In this document: positions 44,493-53,467 of the stretch, piece after piece
How the letters are laid out: every line of letters starts with the position of its first letter
Position numbering within the stretch: the first letter of the stretch is position 1
NCBI RefSeq assembly: GCF_004123905.1
Contig: NZ_MZXW01000041.1
Span: 124,001 to 188,000 of the forward strand
Direction of reading: 5' to 3'
Length of the DNA stretch: 64,000 nucleotides
DNA from: Bradyrhizobium betae
GTDB lineage: Bacteria; Pseudomonadota; Alphaproteobacteria; Rhizobiales; Xanthobacteraceae
Translations under genes and position numbers: made by a program
The notes under the pieces: generated by a model
The model's input: the letters and a program-made list of their open reading frames with translations, nothing else
Told to the model about the DNA's origin: nothing
Database searches by the model: none

Positions 44493-45476
44493 TTGCGGGG
44501 CATGCGTGCCAAATCTTCCGCTAACAAGCCCTCAGACACAAAACTCACCGGCCTGTTCCTCGACATGCTCGCGGCGGAACAAGGCGCCGGCCCCAACACG
44601 CTCGATGCCTACCGCCGCGACCTCACCGATTTCTCGGAGTTTCTTGGCCGTGTCGGCCATACATTCGCGGATGCGGAGACGCAGACCCTGCGCGACTATC
44701 TCGCCGATCTCGACACCCGCGGCTTCAAATCCACCAGCGTCGCGCGGCGGCTGTCGGCGATGCGGCATCTCTATCGGTTCCTGCTGAACGAGCGGATTCG
44801 CACCGAGGACCCCGCCGCGATCCTGTCCGGTCCCAAGCGTGGCCGCGGCCTGCCAAAGGTGCTGTCGATCGCGGATGTCGACCGCATGCTCCGCTGCGCC
44901 AAGGAACTGAGCGAGGCGGAAGATGCCTCGCCCTCCAAACGGCTGCGCGCCTTGCGGCTGTATTGCCTGCTCGAAGTGCTCTACGCCACAGGCCTGCGCG
45001 TCTCCGAGCTGGTGGCGCTGCCCCGCACGGCCGCCAAGCGCGACGCGCGCATGATCGTGGTGCGCGGCAAGGGCAACAAGGAACGGCTGGTGCCGCTCAA
45101 CGAGGCCTCGCGGCAGGCGATGGCGGATTATCTCGGCGCGACGGAAGCCGCGAAGACGGAGAAGAAAAAAGACAGCCTCGCCGCCTCGAAATGGCTATTC
45201 CCCTCGTTCGGCGAGAGCGGACATCTGACGCGGCAGCATTTTGCTCGCGACCTCAAGGAGCTCGCGGTCGCCTCGGGGCTACAGGCCCGCCTGGTCTCCC
45301 CGCACGTGCTGCGCCATGCCTTTGCCAGCCATCTGCTGCACAATGGCGCCGACTTGCGCATCGTGCAGACGCTGCTCGGCCACACCGACATCTCGACCAC
45401 CCAGATCTATACCCATGTGGTCGAGGAGCGGCTGAAGAGCCTGGTGCGCGACCTGCACCCGCTGGCGGAGAAGTAG
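44493..45476 (+). CDS. xerD: Tyrosine recombinase XerD
   Basis: A 327-residue site-specific recombinase. The N-terminal SAM-like domain (FLDMLAAEQGAGPNTLDAYR) is followed by a catalytic domain with Arg in ATGLRVSEL, Lys in VRGKGNKERLVPL, HVLRHAFASHLL (His-x2-Arg) and the nucleophile Tyr in HTDISTTQIYTHV. With XerC it resolves chromosome dimers at dif. Proximity to accA and aroK matches the usual chromosomal xerD setting rather than a mobile integrase. I chose the TTG at 44493, since GGAG lies 5 bases upstream. An ATG at 44502 is too far from it. Confidence 0.93.
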   Translation: MRGMRAKSSANKPSDTKLTGLFLDMLAAEQGAGPNTLDAYRRDLTDFSEFLGRVGHTFADAETQTLRDYLADLDTRGFKSTSVARRLSAMRHLYRFLLNERIRTEDPAAILSGPKRGRGLPKVLSIADVDRMLRCAKELSEAEDASPSKRLRALRLYCLLEVLYATGLRVSELVALPRTAAKRDARMIVVRGKGNKERLVPLNEASRQAMADYLGATEAAKTEKKKDSLAASKWLFPSFGESGHLTRQHFARDLKELAVASGLQARLVSPHVLRHAFASHLLHNGADLRIVQTLLGHTDISTTQIYTHVVEERLKSLVRDLHPLAEK

Positions 45477-45664
45477 CCGCCGCCGTGCAGCGGCGGGCGA
45501 AACCGCCTTGACTTCGGCCACATCTCCGCAGAAAGAGCCGGGACCTCACGGATGATTTGGTGAGCTGCCACGAGCACACAAGCCAACTCATTGAAGAAGC
45601 TACACTTCTTTCCGCGACCTCAACCTCGCTTCGCTCTCAAGCCCCGTCCCCCTATATTGAGTTG

Positions 45665-46627
45665 ATGCCAGATCAGATGCGCAGCTATCTCGACTTCGAA
45701 AAGCCCGTCGCCGAGCTCGACTCCAAGGTCGACGAATTGCGCACGTTGGCCGCCTCCGGCACCGACATTGCCGAGGAGATCGGCCGGATCGAGGACAAGG
45801 CGGCGCAGGCGCTGGCCGACCTCTATCTGAACCTGACGCCGTGGCAGAAGACGCTGGTGGCGCGGCATCCGCAGCGGCCGCATTTCAACGATTTCATCAA
45901 GGGCCTGATCACCGAATTCACCCCGCTTGCCGGCGACCGCAAGTTCGGCGAGGACGAGGCGCTGGTCGCCGGCTTCGGCCGCTTCCGCGGCGAGGCGATC
46001 TGCGTGATGGGCCAGGAAAAGGGCGATTCCACCGAGAGTCGCATCAAGCACAACTTTGGCATGGCGCGGCCGGAAGGCTATCGCAAATGCGTGCGGCTGA
46101 TGGAGATGGCCGAGCGGTTCGGCCTGCCCGTGCTGTCGCTCGCCGATTCCGCCGGCGCCTATCCCGGCATCGGCGCCGAGGAGCGTGGACAAGCCGAAGC
46201 CATCGCGCGCTCGACCGATGCCTGCATGGCGCTGACGGTGCCGAACGTCGCCATCATCACCGGCGAGGGCATGTCCGGCGGCGCCATCGCCATCACCACC
46301 GCCAACAAGGTCCTGATGCTGGAGCACGCGATCTATAGCGTGATCTCGCCGGAGGCGGCGTCCTCCATCCTCTGGCGCGACGGCTCCAAGGCGCAGGAAG
46401 CGGCCAACAACATGAAGATCACCGCCCAGGACATGCTCCGCTTCGGGGTGATCGACAGCATTTTGAAGGAGCCGGTCGGCGGCGCCCATCGCGACCCCGC
46501 CGCCATGATCGCCACCACGGGCGATGCCATCGCGAAAGCCTTCGACGAGCTGCGCGGCCTCGACGGCGACGCCATCCGCAAGCAGCGGCGGCAGAAATTC
46601 CTCGATATCGGCCGGAAACTGGGCTGA
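45665..46627 (+). CDS. accA: Acetyl-CoA carboxylase carboxyltransferase subunit alpha
   Basis: A 320-residue protein matching AccA in length and motifs: the N-terminal YLDFEKPVAELDSKV, then RHPQRPHFNDFI, FGMARPEGYRKCVRLM, DSAGAYPGIGAEERGQAEAI and GEGMSGGAIAI. With AccD it transfers CO2 from biotin to acetyl-CoA, making malonyl-CoA for fatty-acid synthesis. The ATG at 45665 starts the conserved sequence. It is unrelated in role to the catabolic carboxylase at 1-5 kb. Confidence 0.97.
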   Translation: MPDQMRSYLDFEKPVAELDSKVDELRTLAASGTDIAEEIGRIEDKAAQALADLYLNLTPWQKTLVARHPQRPHFNDFIKGLITEFTPLAGDRKFGEDEALVAGFGRFRGEAICVMGQEKGDSTESRIKHNFGMARPEGYRKCVRLMEMAERFGLPVLSLADSAGAYPGIGAEERGQAEAIARSTDACMALTVPNVAIITGEGMSGGAIAITTANKVLMLEHAIYSVISPEAASSILWRDGSKAQEAANNMKITAQDMLRFGVIDSILKEPVGGAHRDPAAMIATTGDAIAKAFDELRGLDGDAIRKQRRQKFLDIGRKLG

Positions 46628-46645
46628 TTCGGCTGGATTCGGTGC

Positions 46646-46734
46646 CGTAGGGTGGGCAAAGGCGCAAAGCGCCGTGCCCACTGAACTGTCGGGCGGAAGG
46701 AAGTCGTGGGCACGCTTCGCTTTGCCCACCTACG
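46646..46734. repeat. Intergenic palindromic repeat, family C (copy 2)
   Basis: Begins CGTAGGGTGGGCAAAGGCGC and ends CGCTTTGCCCACCTACG, with inner GTGCCCAC / GTGGGCAC. It resembles the element at 5857-5948. It follows accA and may act as its transcription end. Confidence 0.8.
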
Positions 46735-47067
46735 AGACCTCCCCCAGAGCGCCCCGGTAACCCCGCATTAACCCTTTTTTTGCCCAAATCAGCGATCTCA
46801 GTACCGGTTTGGCCAAAAGGCCCAAGTACGGCCCAAAGTCGCGTCCATTTAGTCTTCGTTGACCATGCCACTGGGCCAACGGGCTCGTGATCCCAGCTCG
46901 GGTTGCGACCACATGACCCAGAGGTTAGAATTTTAATCAATGGCTTCAGGGCATAAGCGCTGGAGCGTGGTCTTAAAAAAAGCCCGTCACGACGGGTCCG
47001 GATGTCCGGTCGGATCATGCTTCGAGATTGGGGTTGGCGCGATGCCCGGCACGGTGTGGGGTCCATC
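46735..47067. other. Intergenic region upstream of the L,D-transpeptidase gene
   Basis: About 330 bp with no convincing gene. It contains A- and T-rich stretches, including ATTAACCCTTTTTTTG near 46768 and GAATTTTAATCAATGG near 46930, that could hold the promoter. A terminator-like hairpin on the opposite strand is at 46975-46996. No repeat family is seen in this part. Confidence 0.5.
46975..46996 (-). terminator. Orphan terminator-like hairpin on the minus strand
   Basis: On the minus strand, CCCGT-CGTG-ACGGG forms a short stem-loop followed by C and seven T residues. No minus-strand gene ends nearby, so it would stop an antisense transcript entering from the transpeptidase gene. It may also be only a leader structure of that gene. 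Confidence 0.4.
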
Positions 47068-48612
47068 TTGATTTCTCGTTCGCTTGCTCGCGCGCTCTTG
47101 GCTTCGGTTGCGCTGATGACGGCCAGTGTTCTGCTGGCCGGCTGCGATACCGACCAGGTTTCGCTCGCGACCAACGCCAAGGCCAACCAGCCTGTGCCGC
47201 CAAAGCTTCTCGCCGCGATGGTCGAGAAGGACATGGATCTGCAATCGCCGATCCTGGTGCGCCTGTTCAAGCAGGAGGCCGAGCTCGAGGTCTGGAAGCA
47301 GGCTCGCAACGGCCAGTTCGTGCTGCTCAAAACCTATCCGATCTGCCGCTGGTCCGGCGATCTCGGACCGAAGGTGCGCGAAGGCGACCGCCAGGCGCCG
47401 GAAGGGTTCTACTCGATCAATCCGAGCCAGATGAATCCGCAGTCGGCCTATTACCTCTCGTTCAACACGGGCTATCCGAACGCCTTCGACAAGGCTTTGG
47501 GGCGCAGCGGCTCGCAGCTAATGGTGCATGGCGACTGTTCTTCACGCGGCTGCTACGCGATGACGGACGAGCAGATCGCCGAGATCTATTCACTCGGCCG
47601 CGAGTCCTTCTTCGGCGGCCAGAAGGCGTTCCAGCTCCAGGCCTATCCGTTCAAGATGACGCCGGTGAACATGGCCAAGCACCGGAACAATCCGAACATG
47701 CCGTTCTGGAAGATGATCAAGGAAGGCTATGATCATTTCGAGGTGACGCGGCAGGAGCCGAAGGTCGATTTCTGCGAGAAGAAGTACGTCTTCGACGCAG
47801 CCAAGGCGCCCGACGCCAAGCGCGATCCGGTGTTCGACGCCTCGGCAAAGTGCCCGGCCTATGTGATCCCCGAGGACATCGCCAACGCCGTGCGCGAGAA
47901 GCAGCAGCAGGACGAGGCTGCCTATGCCAAGCTAGTCGCCAAGGGTACGCCGATGGCGCGCATGAACACCGGCATCGACGGCGGCATGAACAAGATTTTT
48001 GCCGCGAAGATTCCGGAAGGCTCGACCGGCCTGTCAGAGGGCGCCGAAGGCACCACGCTTCAGATGCTGGCGATGGCGAAGGCGCCGGGCACGATCCCCG
48101 GCCACGTCAATCCGCCCAAGCCCAATCTCGACGCGATCGCGTCCGCGCCGCAGGAGGAGCCGGTTGTCGCGGTCAGCGCGCCCGCCGCCAACACCCGCGT
48201 CGCCGCAGCTCAGCCTGCCGAGAAATCCCAAGGCGGCTTCTTCTCCAACCTCGGCCGTAAGATGGGCCTGGGCACGGCGGACACGACGGCGACCACGCCT
48301 CCTCCGCCGCAGGCAACAGCATCCGTGGCTCCGGCCGCCACGTCCACGACGCCACCCACCGCAGCCTCCAGGCTGAAGGCCGCAGTGACCCGTTTCGTGC
48401 CGGGGCACGACGCGTCCAAGGACGCGCCGAAGCCGGCTGTAGCTGCCGCAAAACCCGTCGAGCCGGCGAAGCCCGACACGCGGCTTGCCGCAACGCGTCC
48501 GGCGCTGAAGCCGTCGGTGTCGGATGGTGCCGGTGAAGCGACGCAGATCATGGGAGCTGCGCCGGTGGTGTCGTCGAACTCGTTCGAGAGCCGGTTTGGG
48601 GCGGTGAAGTAG
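47068..48612 (+). CDS. L,D-transpeptidase (YkuD) family lipoprotein
   Basis: A 514-residue envelope protein from the preferred TTG start. The lipoprotein signal runs to the lipobox LLAGC. The catalytic domain (about 60-200) contains QAPEGFYSI, SFNTGYPNAFDK and the YkuD motif HGDCSSRGCYAM with nucleophile Cys. The last 170 residues are Ala/Pro-rich and low in complexity. It would cross-link peptidoglycan or attach proteins to it from the outer membrane's inner face. The frame is open back to an ATG at 47002. I prefer the TTG at 47068 because GGGG lies 6 bases upstream and it gives a normal-length signal peptide. The start is uncertain. Confidence 0.85.
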   Translation: MISRSLARALLASVALMTASVLLAGCDTDQVSLATNAKANQPVPPKLLAAMVEKDMDLQSPILVRLFKQEAELEVWKQARNGQFVLLKTYPICRWSGDLGPKVREGDRQAPEGFYSINPSQMNPQSAYYLSFNTGYPNAFDKALGRSGSQLMVHGDCSSRGCYAMTDEQIAEIYSLGRESFFGGQKAFQLQAYPFKMTPVNMAKHRNNPNMPFWKMIKEGYDHFEVTRQEPKVDFCEKKYVFDAAKAPDAKRDPVFDASAKCPAYVIPEDIANAVREKQQQDEAAYAKLVAKGTPMARMNTGIDGGMNKIFAAKIPEGSTGLSEGAEGTTLQMLAMAKAPGTIPGHVNPPKPNLDAIASAPQEEPVVAVSAPAANTRVAAAQPAEKSQGGFFSNLGRKMGLGTADTTATTPPPPQATASVAPAATSTTPPTAASRLKAAVTRFVPGHDASKDAPKPAVAAAKPVEPAKPDTRLAATRPALKPSVSDGAGEATQIMGAAPVVSSNSFESRFGAVK

Positions 48613-48836
48613 GAACCTCGTTCCTGTCTGGCTCTATCAAAAATCTCTCCCCGTCACTCTGAGGCGGCCGCTTCTTCAGCGGCCTCAAAGGGCGACGGCC
48701 CCGCTCCATCGTGGCCGTGCATCCTTCGAGGCTCTCCATGCGCCGCGCTGCGTCGCATGGCTCGCGCCTCAGGATAGCGGGATTGACAGGAGGCGCGCTG
48801 CGAGAGATTTGGAGGCAGCAGCTCGGCTGGCAGACC
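48613..48836. other. Intergenic region between convergent genes
   Basis: 224 bp between the transpeptidase stop and the stop of the livF-like gene. It contains GAGGCGGCCGC...GCGGCCTC, an inverted repeat near 48661-48688 that could fold as a terminator. No gene is seen. Confidence 0.45.
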
Positions 48837-49532
48837 CTACGGCGCCAGATACCGCAGCAGCTCCGGATTGCCCCGCACGTCCCCCGCCTGCCCCTGCAGC
48901 GCGACCCTTCCGCGGTCCAGCACATAGGCGTAGTCGGCGACGCGGAGCGCGAGGTCGAGGTGCTGCTCGACGATGATGACGGCAATCTCCTTCGCAAGCT
49001 CGATCAGGCGTTCGGTGATCTCCTCGATGACGCCGATCCAGACGCCTTCGGTCGGCTCGTCCAGCAACAGCAGCTTCGGATCGCCCAGCATGGCGCGGCC
49101 GATCGCTAGCATCTTGCGTTCGCCGCCCGAGAGCGTGCCGGCGGGCTGGTCGAGGCGCTGGCCGAGTTTTGGGAAGATGGCCAGCACGCGGTCGACCGCA
49201 TTGGCATCCTTGTTGGTGAGCGAGCCGACGGCGAGATTGTCGCGCACGGAGAGGCGCGCAAACACTGAATGCTCCTGCGGGACGTAGCCGATGCCGGCGC
49301 GGACGCGCTCCTGGGTGGCGCGGCGGCTGATGTCGCGGCCGTCGAAGGCGAGTTCGCCCTTCCATGCCGGCAGCTCGCCGACGATGGTCTTCATCAGCGT
49401 GGTCTTGCCGGCCCCGTTGCGCCCGAGCACGGCGACGCCGCCGCGCCAGGGGATGCCGAGCGTGACGTCGAACAGGACCTGGCTGCGGCCATAGCCGGCG
49501 TCGAGATGCTTGATGTCCAAAAATTCAGGCAC
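48837..49532 (-). CDS. Branched-chain amino acid/amide-type ABC transporter ATP-binding protein (LivF)
   Basis: A 231-residue LivF-type ATPase with Walker A GRNGAGKTT, YVPQEHSVF, signature LSGGERKMLAIG and Walker B LLLLDEPTEGVW. It differs from UrtE at 30.5 kb (EGVW rather than EGIQP), so the two loci are not recent copies. It is the last gene of the amidase-livH-SBP-livM-livG-livF set and overlaps livG by 8 bp. Confidence 0.9.
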   Translation of the reverse strand: MPEFLDIKHLDAGYGRSQVLFDVTLGIPWRGGVAVLGRNGAGKTTLMKTIVGELPAWKGELAFDGRDISRRATQERVRAGIGYVPQEHSVFARLSVRDNLAVGSLTNKDANAVDRVLAIFPKLGQRLDQPAGTLSGGERKMLAIGRAMLGDPKLLLLDEPTEGVWIGVIEEITERLIELAKEIAVIIVEQHLDLALRVADYAYVLDRGRVALQGQAGDVRGNPELLRYLAP

Positions 49533-50256
49533 GGCGCAGATAGATCTCCTGGACGGATTTGTTGGCCTGGATCTCGGACACCGTGCCTGATGCCAGCACC
49601 TTGCCCTGGTCGAGCACGGTCAGGCGATCGCAGATGTCGCGAATGAAATCGAGGTCGTGCTCGACGATGACGAGCGAGCAATGCTGCTTGATCGGCTGGA
49701 GCAGCTCGCCGGTGACACGGCGCTCCTCCAGGCTCATGCCGCCGGTCGGCTCGTCCAGCAGCAACAGTCTTGGCTTGCCGGCGAGCGCCATCGCGATCTC
49801 CAGCCATTGCTGCTGGCCATGCGACAGCGCGGCCGCCGCATCGAAGGCGCGGTCGGCGAGGCGAAACTGCGTCAGCATGGTCATGACCTGATCGTGCAAT
49901 GCGCCGCGGGTGCGCGAGAACACGAGATCGAACAGCGAGGATTGCGCCTGCAGCGCGAGCAGGATGTTGTCGTAGAGCGTCAGCGACGGCAGCACGGATG
50001 TGATCTGGAATTTCAGGCTCATGCCGGCCCGCGCACGCTCGGTCGGCGTGAACGCGGTGATGTCGGTGTTGATGAACGAGACTTTTCCTTGCGTCGGCAC
50101 TTCGGCCCCCGCGATGCACTTCATCAGCGTGCTCTTGCCGGAACCGTTGGGGCCGATCAGGCCGTGAAACTCGTTCTCGCCGACGGTGAGTGCGGCGCCG
50201 TCGAGCGCCGTGAGTTTGCCGAAGATTTTTTTGATGCCGGCGGCTTCAAGGAGCAT
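49525..50256 (-). CDS. Branched-chain amino acid/amide-type ABC transporter ATP-binding protein (LivG)
   Basis: A 243-residue LivG-type ATPase with Walker A GPNGSGKSTLM, signature ALSHGQQQWLEIA and Walker B LLLLDEPTGGM. The LSHGQQQWLEIA signature resembles UrtD rather than classic LivG, hinting at urea or amide cargo. The ATG at 50256 overlaps the end of the livM gene by 11 bp. It is preceded by AAGGAG, close to ideal. Confidence 0.9.
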   Translation of the reverse strand: MLLEAAGIKKIFGKLTALDGAALTVGENEFHGLIGPNGSGKSTLMKCIAGAEVPTQGKVSFINTDITAFTPTERARAGMSLKFQITSVLPSLTLYDNILLALQAQSSLFDLVFSRTRGALHDQVMTMLTQFRLADRAFDAAAALSHGQQQWLEIAMALAGKPRLLLLDEPTGGMSLEERRVTGELLQPIKQHCSLVIVEHDLDFIRDICDRLTVLDQGKVLASGTVSEIQANKSVQEIYLRRA

Positions 50257-51349
50257 TGCGCTTCTCCTTGATGTTCTTCTTGGCCTTGGCGCCGAAGCTG
50301 CCAACTCGCTCGCGCTCGCCAAGCACAAAACTGATCAGGCCGAGCGGGCGGAACAGGATCACGAGCAGCAGCAGCAAGCCCAGAATGATCGGCCAGATGT
50401 CGCGATAATTGTCCGAGAGCCAGAAGCTGACGCCCTCGACGATGACCGCGCCGATCACGGCACCGACCAGCGTGCCGGAGCCGCCGAACAGCACATAGAG
50501 CACGACCTGGGTCGAGACCACGACGCCGACCATGTTGGGCCAGACAAAACCTTCGTGGAAGGCATAGAGGCTGCCGGCGAGCCCCGCGACGGCGCCGCCG
50601 ATCGCGAAGATGATCGCCTTGAGGTGCTGCACCTTGTAGCCGAAGAAGGCGATGCGCTGCTCGTTCTCGCGCAGGCCGGCGAGCGCGAGGCCGAATTGCG
50701 AGCGCACCAGGAAGCGGCAGAGCAGATAGACGACCGTGAGAATACCGAGCACGAGATAATAGAACGCCGGCCCTTCCGTGAATTCGTAACCCCCCACCGT
50801 CATCGGCGCGATCGAGGGGATGCCGTTCTGACCGCCGAGATAGTACCAGCCGCGCGCGAGGCGATCGGCGGCGTAGGAGCCGGTGAGCGTGCCCAGCGAG
50901 ACGAAGATCACGCTGGAGGGATGCCGTCCCAGCAGCAGGAAGCCGCCGAGCAGCAGCGCGAAGGTGAGGCCGATCAGCGTGCCCGCCGGCAGCACCAGGA
51001 AGATGTTCGTGATGTCGAGGTCGCGCGCGAGCAGCGCCACGCCATAGCCGGCCGAGCCGAAGAACAGGGCCTGGCCAAAGCTCATGATGCCGGCATAGCC
51101 CCAGACCAGATCGAACGACAGCGCGAACAGCGCGAGGATGATCACGCGCGTCGCGAACACCGTGAGGTAGTCCTGCAGCACCAGCGGCGCGAGCAGCGCC
51201 GCGACGAGCACGACGCCCTCCACGATCGGCAGGACTTTTCGTCCTGCTCGGCCTTGTCCCGCCGCTGTGCCTTCAGCCATCGCCTCGTCCGCTTCGCCGC
51301 TCGCGTCAGCGACGATGGCCTCTCTTACCACACTCATGGACTTCGGCAT
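50246..51349 (-). CDS. ABC transporter permease (LivM-type)
   Basis: A 367-residue permease. After a hydrophilic leader of about 40 residues, hydrophobic helices begin (IVEGVVLVAALLAPLVL). SFDLVWGYAGIMSFGQALFF and VLYVLFGGSGTLVGAVIGAV are typical LivM motifs. It pairs with the LivH-type permease encoded upstream. Two ATGs compete, 51349 and 51337. The first is 5 bp after the binding-protein stop and close to GAGGCGG. Confidence 0.88.
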   Translation of the reverse strand: MPKSMSVVREAIVADASGEADEAMAEGTAAGQGRAGRKVLPIVEGVVLVAALLAPLVLQDYLTVFATRVIILALFALSFDLVWGYAGIMSFGQALFFGSAGYGVALLARDLDITNIFLVLPAGTLIGLTFALLLGGFLLLGRHPSSVIFVSLGTLTGSYAADRLARGWYYLGGQNGIPSIAPMTVGGYEFTEGPAFYYLVLGILTVVYLLCRFLVRSQFGLALAGLRENEQRIAFFGYKVQHLKAIIFAIGGAVAGLAGSLYAFHEGFVWPNMVGVVVSTQVVLYVLFGGSGTLVGAVIGAVIVEGVSFWLSDNYRDIWPIILGLLLLLVILFRPLGLISFVLGERERVGSFGAKAKKNIKEKRNAP

Positions 51350-51354
51350 CCGCC

Positions 51355-52569
51355 TCAGCATTCCTTGGGGTCGACGAGGCCGTTGCTGCGTCCGACGATC
51401 TCGTAGTTCCCACCCTTGGCGACCGCGGTGTACATCTTCATCTTGCAGTGTCGCTTGCCCGGCACCATCTCGGCCGGTCCGCCCGGGCCTTCCGCGATCT
51501 TGGCGTGGTCGAGCGCGGCGGCGACCGAGTCGCGATCGACCTTGCCGGCTTCCTTGACCGCCGCTTCCCACAACTTCAGGCCGCGATAAGTGCCGGTCGC
51601 GGCACTGCCGGCGGCGAACAGGAAGTTGCCGGGGAAGTCTTTCTCATAGGCCGCCTGGATTTTTGCGTTGAACGCATCCTCCTTGGTCAGCACCTTGAAA
51701 TAGTCGAGACAGCTCGCGAGCCCCTCGATCTCGGCGGCCTGATTGATGTTGAGCGTGTTCTCGTCATAGTAGACGCAAGCCAGACGGCCGCCGTTCTTGA
51801 GGAAGCCAGCTTCATAGAGCTGCTTGAAGAACGGGCCGACGCCGGGCGGGATGACGGTGTTGAAGACGACATCGACCTTGTTGGAGATGATGCGGTTGAC
51901 GGTCGCCGAGAAATCGACCTGGTCGAGTGGATAGTATTCCTCGAACACGACCTCGCCGCCGTTCGCCTCGATCACCTTGCGGGCGTAGACGTTGAGCGTG
52001 TGCGGCCAGACATAGTTGGCGCTGGGCAGTGCGAACTTCTTGCCGCCGTTCTTAATCAGCCAGGGAATGAATTCGTCACACTGCTGCGCCGGGGTCGGCC
52101 CGGTGCAGAACAGATACGGCGTGCACTCCTTGCCTTCGTAGAGCTGCGGATAGATGTAGAGCGTCTTGCCGCGCGCCACGATCGGATCCTTGATTGCGTT
52201 GCGCATCGACGAGGTGATGCCGCCGAGCACCATGTCGACCTTGTCGCGCTGGATCAGTTTTCGGACGTTGCCGACGGCGACGGATTCGTTCGAAGCGGTG
52301 TCCTCGATATAGAGCTCGAGCGGACGGCCGAGCAGGCCACCGGCATCGTTCATCTGCTTGACCAGCATCTTGGCGACATTGGCGTCCGCCGTACCGGCAT
52401 AGGCGATCGGACCGGTGAGGTCGGTCGCGATGCCGACCTTGATCGGAGCCTCGGCCGCATTGGCCCAGGGCGCCGGGATCACCCAGCTGCCGACGCCGGT
52501 CGCGACCGCACCGGACGCAAAGGCGAAATTGGACAGAAAGCGGCGGCGCGAGAGCTGACGATCGAACAT
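51355..52569 (-). CDS. ABC transporter substrate-binding protein, Tat-type signal
   Basis: A 404-residue binding protein. The N-terminus RQLSRRRFLSNFAFASGA has a textbook twin-arginine motif, with cleavage near ANA. The mature part is a type I binding fold of the urea/amide group: KVGIATDLTGPIAYAG, GGITSSMRNAIKDP, ALPSANYVWPHTLN. It is related in layout to UrtA at 34.2 kb and to AmiC. It sits between the two permease genes (livH, livM), 4 and 5 bp away. Given the neighbouring amidase gene, an amide is the likely ligand. Confidence 0.9.
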   Translation of the reverse strand: MFDRQLSRRRFLSNFAFASGAVATGVGSWVIPAPWANAAEAPIKVGIATDLTGPIAYAGTADANVAKMLVKQMNDAGGLLGRPLELYIEDTASNESVAVGNVRKLIQRDKVDMVLGGITSSMRNAIKDPIVARGKTLYIYPQLYEGKECTPYLFCTGPTPAQQCDEFIPWLIKNGGKKFALPSANYVWPHTLNVYARKVIEANGGEVVFEEYYPLDQVDFSATVNRIISNKVDVVFNTVIPPGVGPFFKQLYEAGFLKNGGRLACVYYDENTLNINQAAEIEGLASCLDYFKVLTKEDAFNAKIQAAYEKDFPGNFLFAAGSAATGTYRGLKLWEAAVKEAGKVDRDSVAAALDHAKIAEGPGGPAEMVPGKRHCKMKMYTAVAKGGNYEIVGRSNGLVDPKEC

Positions 52570-52573
52570 GTGA

Positions 52574-53431
52574 CTAAACCCCTTTTCCAGCGATGAGGCC
52601 CTGCGGGCGGAATTTGATGAAGACAATGGCGAGAACGAAGACGAGGACGTCGGCGACAACAGGCGCCATCACCCATGGCAGCGCGGCGCTGAGCGTTCCG
52701 ATGACGCCGGCGCCCGCGACCGGCCCGATGAAGGAGCCGACGCCTCCGACCATCACCGCGACAAAGCCCTGGATCAGGAAGCGCAGACCGAGATCGGCGT
52801 AGAGGCTGAACACCGGCACGATCAGCGCACCGGCAAGGCCGGCGAGCGCGGAGCCGAACGCGAACGTGGCGCCGTACATCAAGGGCGTGGAAATGCCGGA
52901 GGCGCGCGCCAGCGACGGGTTCTCCAGCGTGGCGCGCATGCGCAGGCCAAAACTCGTGCGCGACAGCAAGAGATAACAGCCGGCCATCACCAAAAGCGTG
53001 ATGACGATGATGGTGAAGCGCCAAGCGGAGATGTGCATCGCGCCGATGTCGATCGAGCCGCCGACCGGTTCGGGCACGGTGAGATAGAAGCCGCCGATCA
53101 GGCCGCGCACGGATTCGCGGATGATGAGGCCGAGTGCATAGGTGCCGAGCATGGCAACGATGGGCGCGGCGTAGAAGCGCCGGATGATCAGCGCCTCCAG
53201 CACGAAGCCGAGCGCGCCGACCACGAAGGGCGCCGCGACCATGCCGGTCCAGATCGGCATGCCCTTGGCGTAGGCGAGATAGGTGATGTAGGCCCCGAGC
53301 AGGACGAACTCGCCCTGCGCGAAGTTGAAGATGCCCATCATGCTGGCGATGATCCCGAGCCCCAGCACGATCAGGACGATGATCGCACCGAAGCTCAGAA
53401 TCTCGAACGCCGCGACGAATGCGTTAGCCAT
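52574..53431 (-). CDS. ABC transporter permease (LivH-type)
   Basis: A 285-residue inner-membrane permease with about eight hydrophobic segments. MMGIFNFAQGEFVLLGAYIT near residue 35 is the LivH hallmark. LENPSLARASGISTPLMYGA and VMVGGVGSFIGPVAGAGVIG follow. It is located 36 bp after the amidase gene, and its stop is 4 bp before the binding-protein start. It forms the channel with the LivM-type permease. Confidence 0.9.
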   Translation of the reverse strand: MANAFVAAFEILSFGAIIVLIVLGLGIIASMMGIFNFAQGEFVLLGAYITYLAYAKGMPIWTGMVAAPFVVGALGFVLEALIIRRFYAAPIVAMLGTYALGLIIRESVRGLIGGFYLTVPEPVGGSIDIGAMHISAWRFTIIVITLLVMAGCYLLLSRTSFGLRMRATLENPSLARASGISTPLMYGATFAFGSALAGLAGALIVPVFSLYADLGLRFLIQGFVAVMVGGVGSFIGPVAGAGVIGTLSAALPWVMAPVVADVLVFVLAIVFIKFRPQGLIAGKGV

Positions 53432-53467
53432 ACGTTGCGATCCACCCCGCCTGCACCAACGTCCCTC

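Noticed and set aside
45477..45496. CCGCCGC/GCGGCGG hairpin after xerD
   Set aside because: There is no T-run after it and the sequence is simple GC repeat, so I do not call it a terminator.
46419..47330. 303-codon minus-strand frame over the end of accA and the start of the transpeptidase gene
   Set aside because: It crosses a palindromic repeat and two real genes on the other strand and resembles no family I know.
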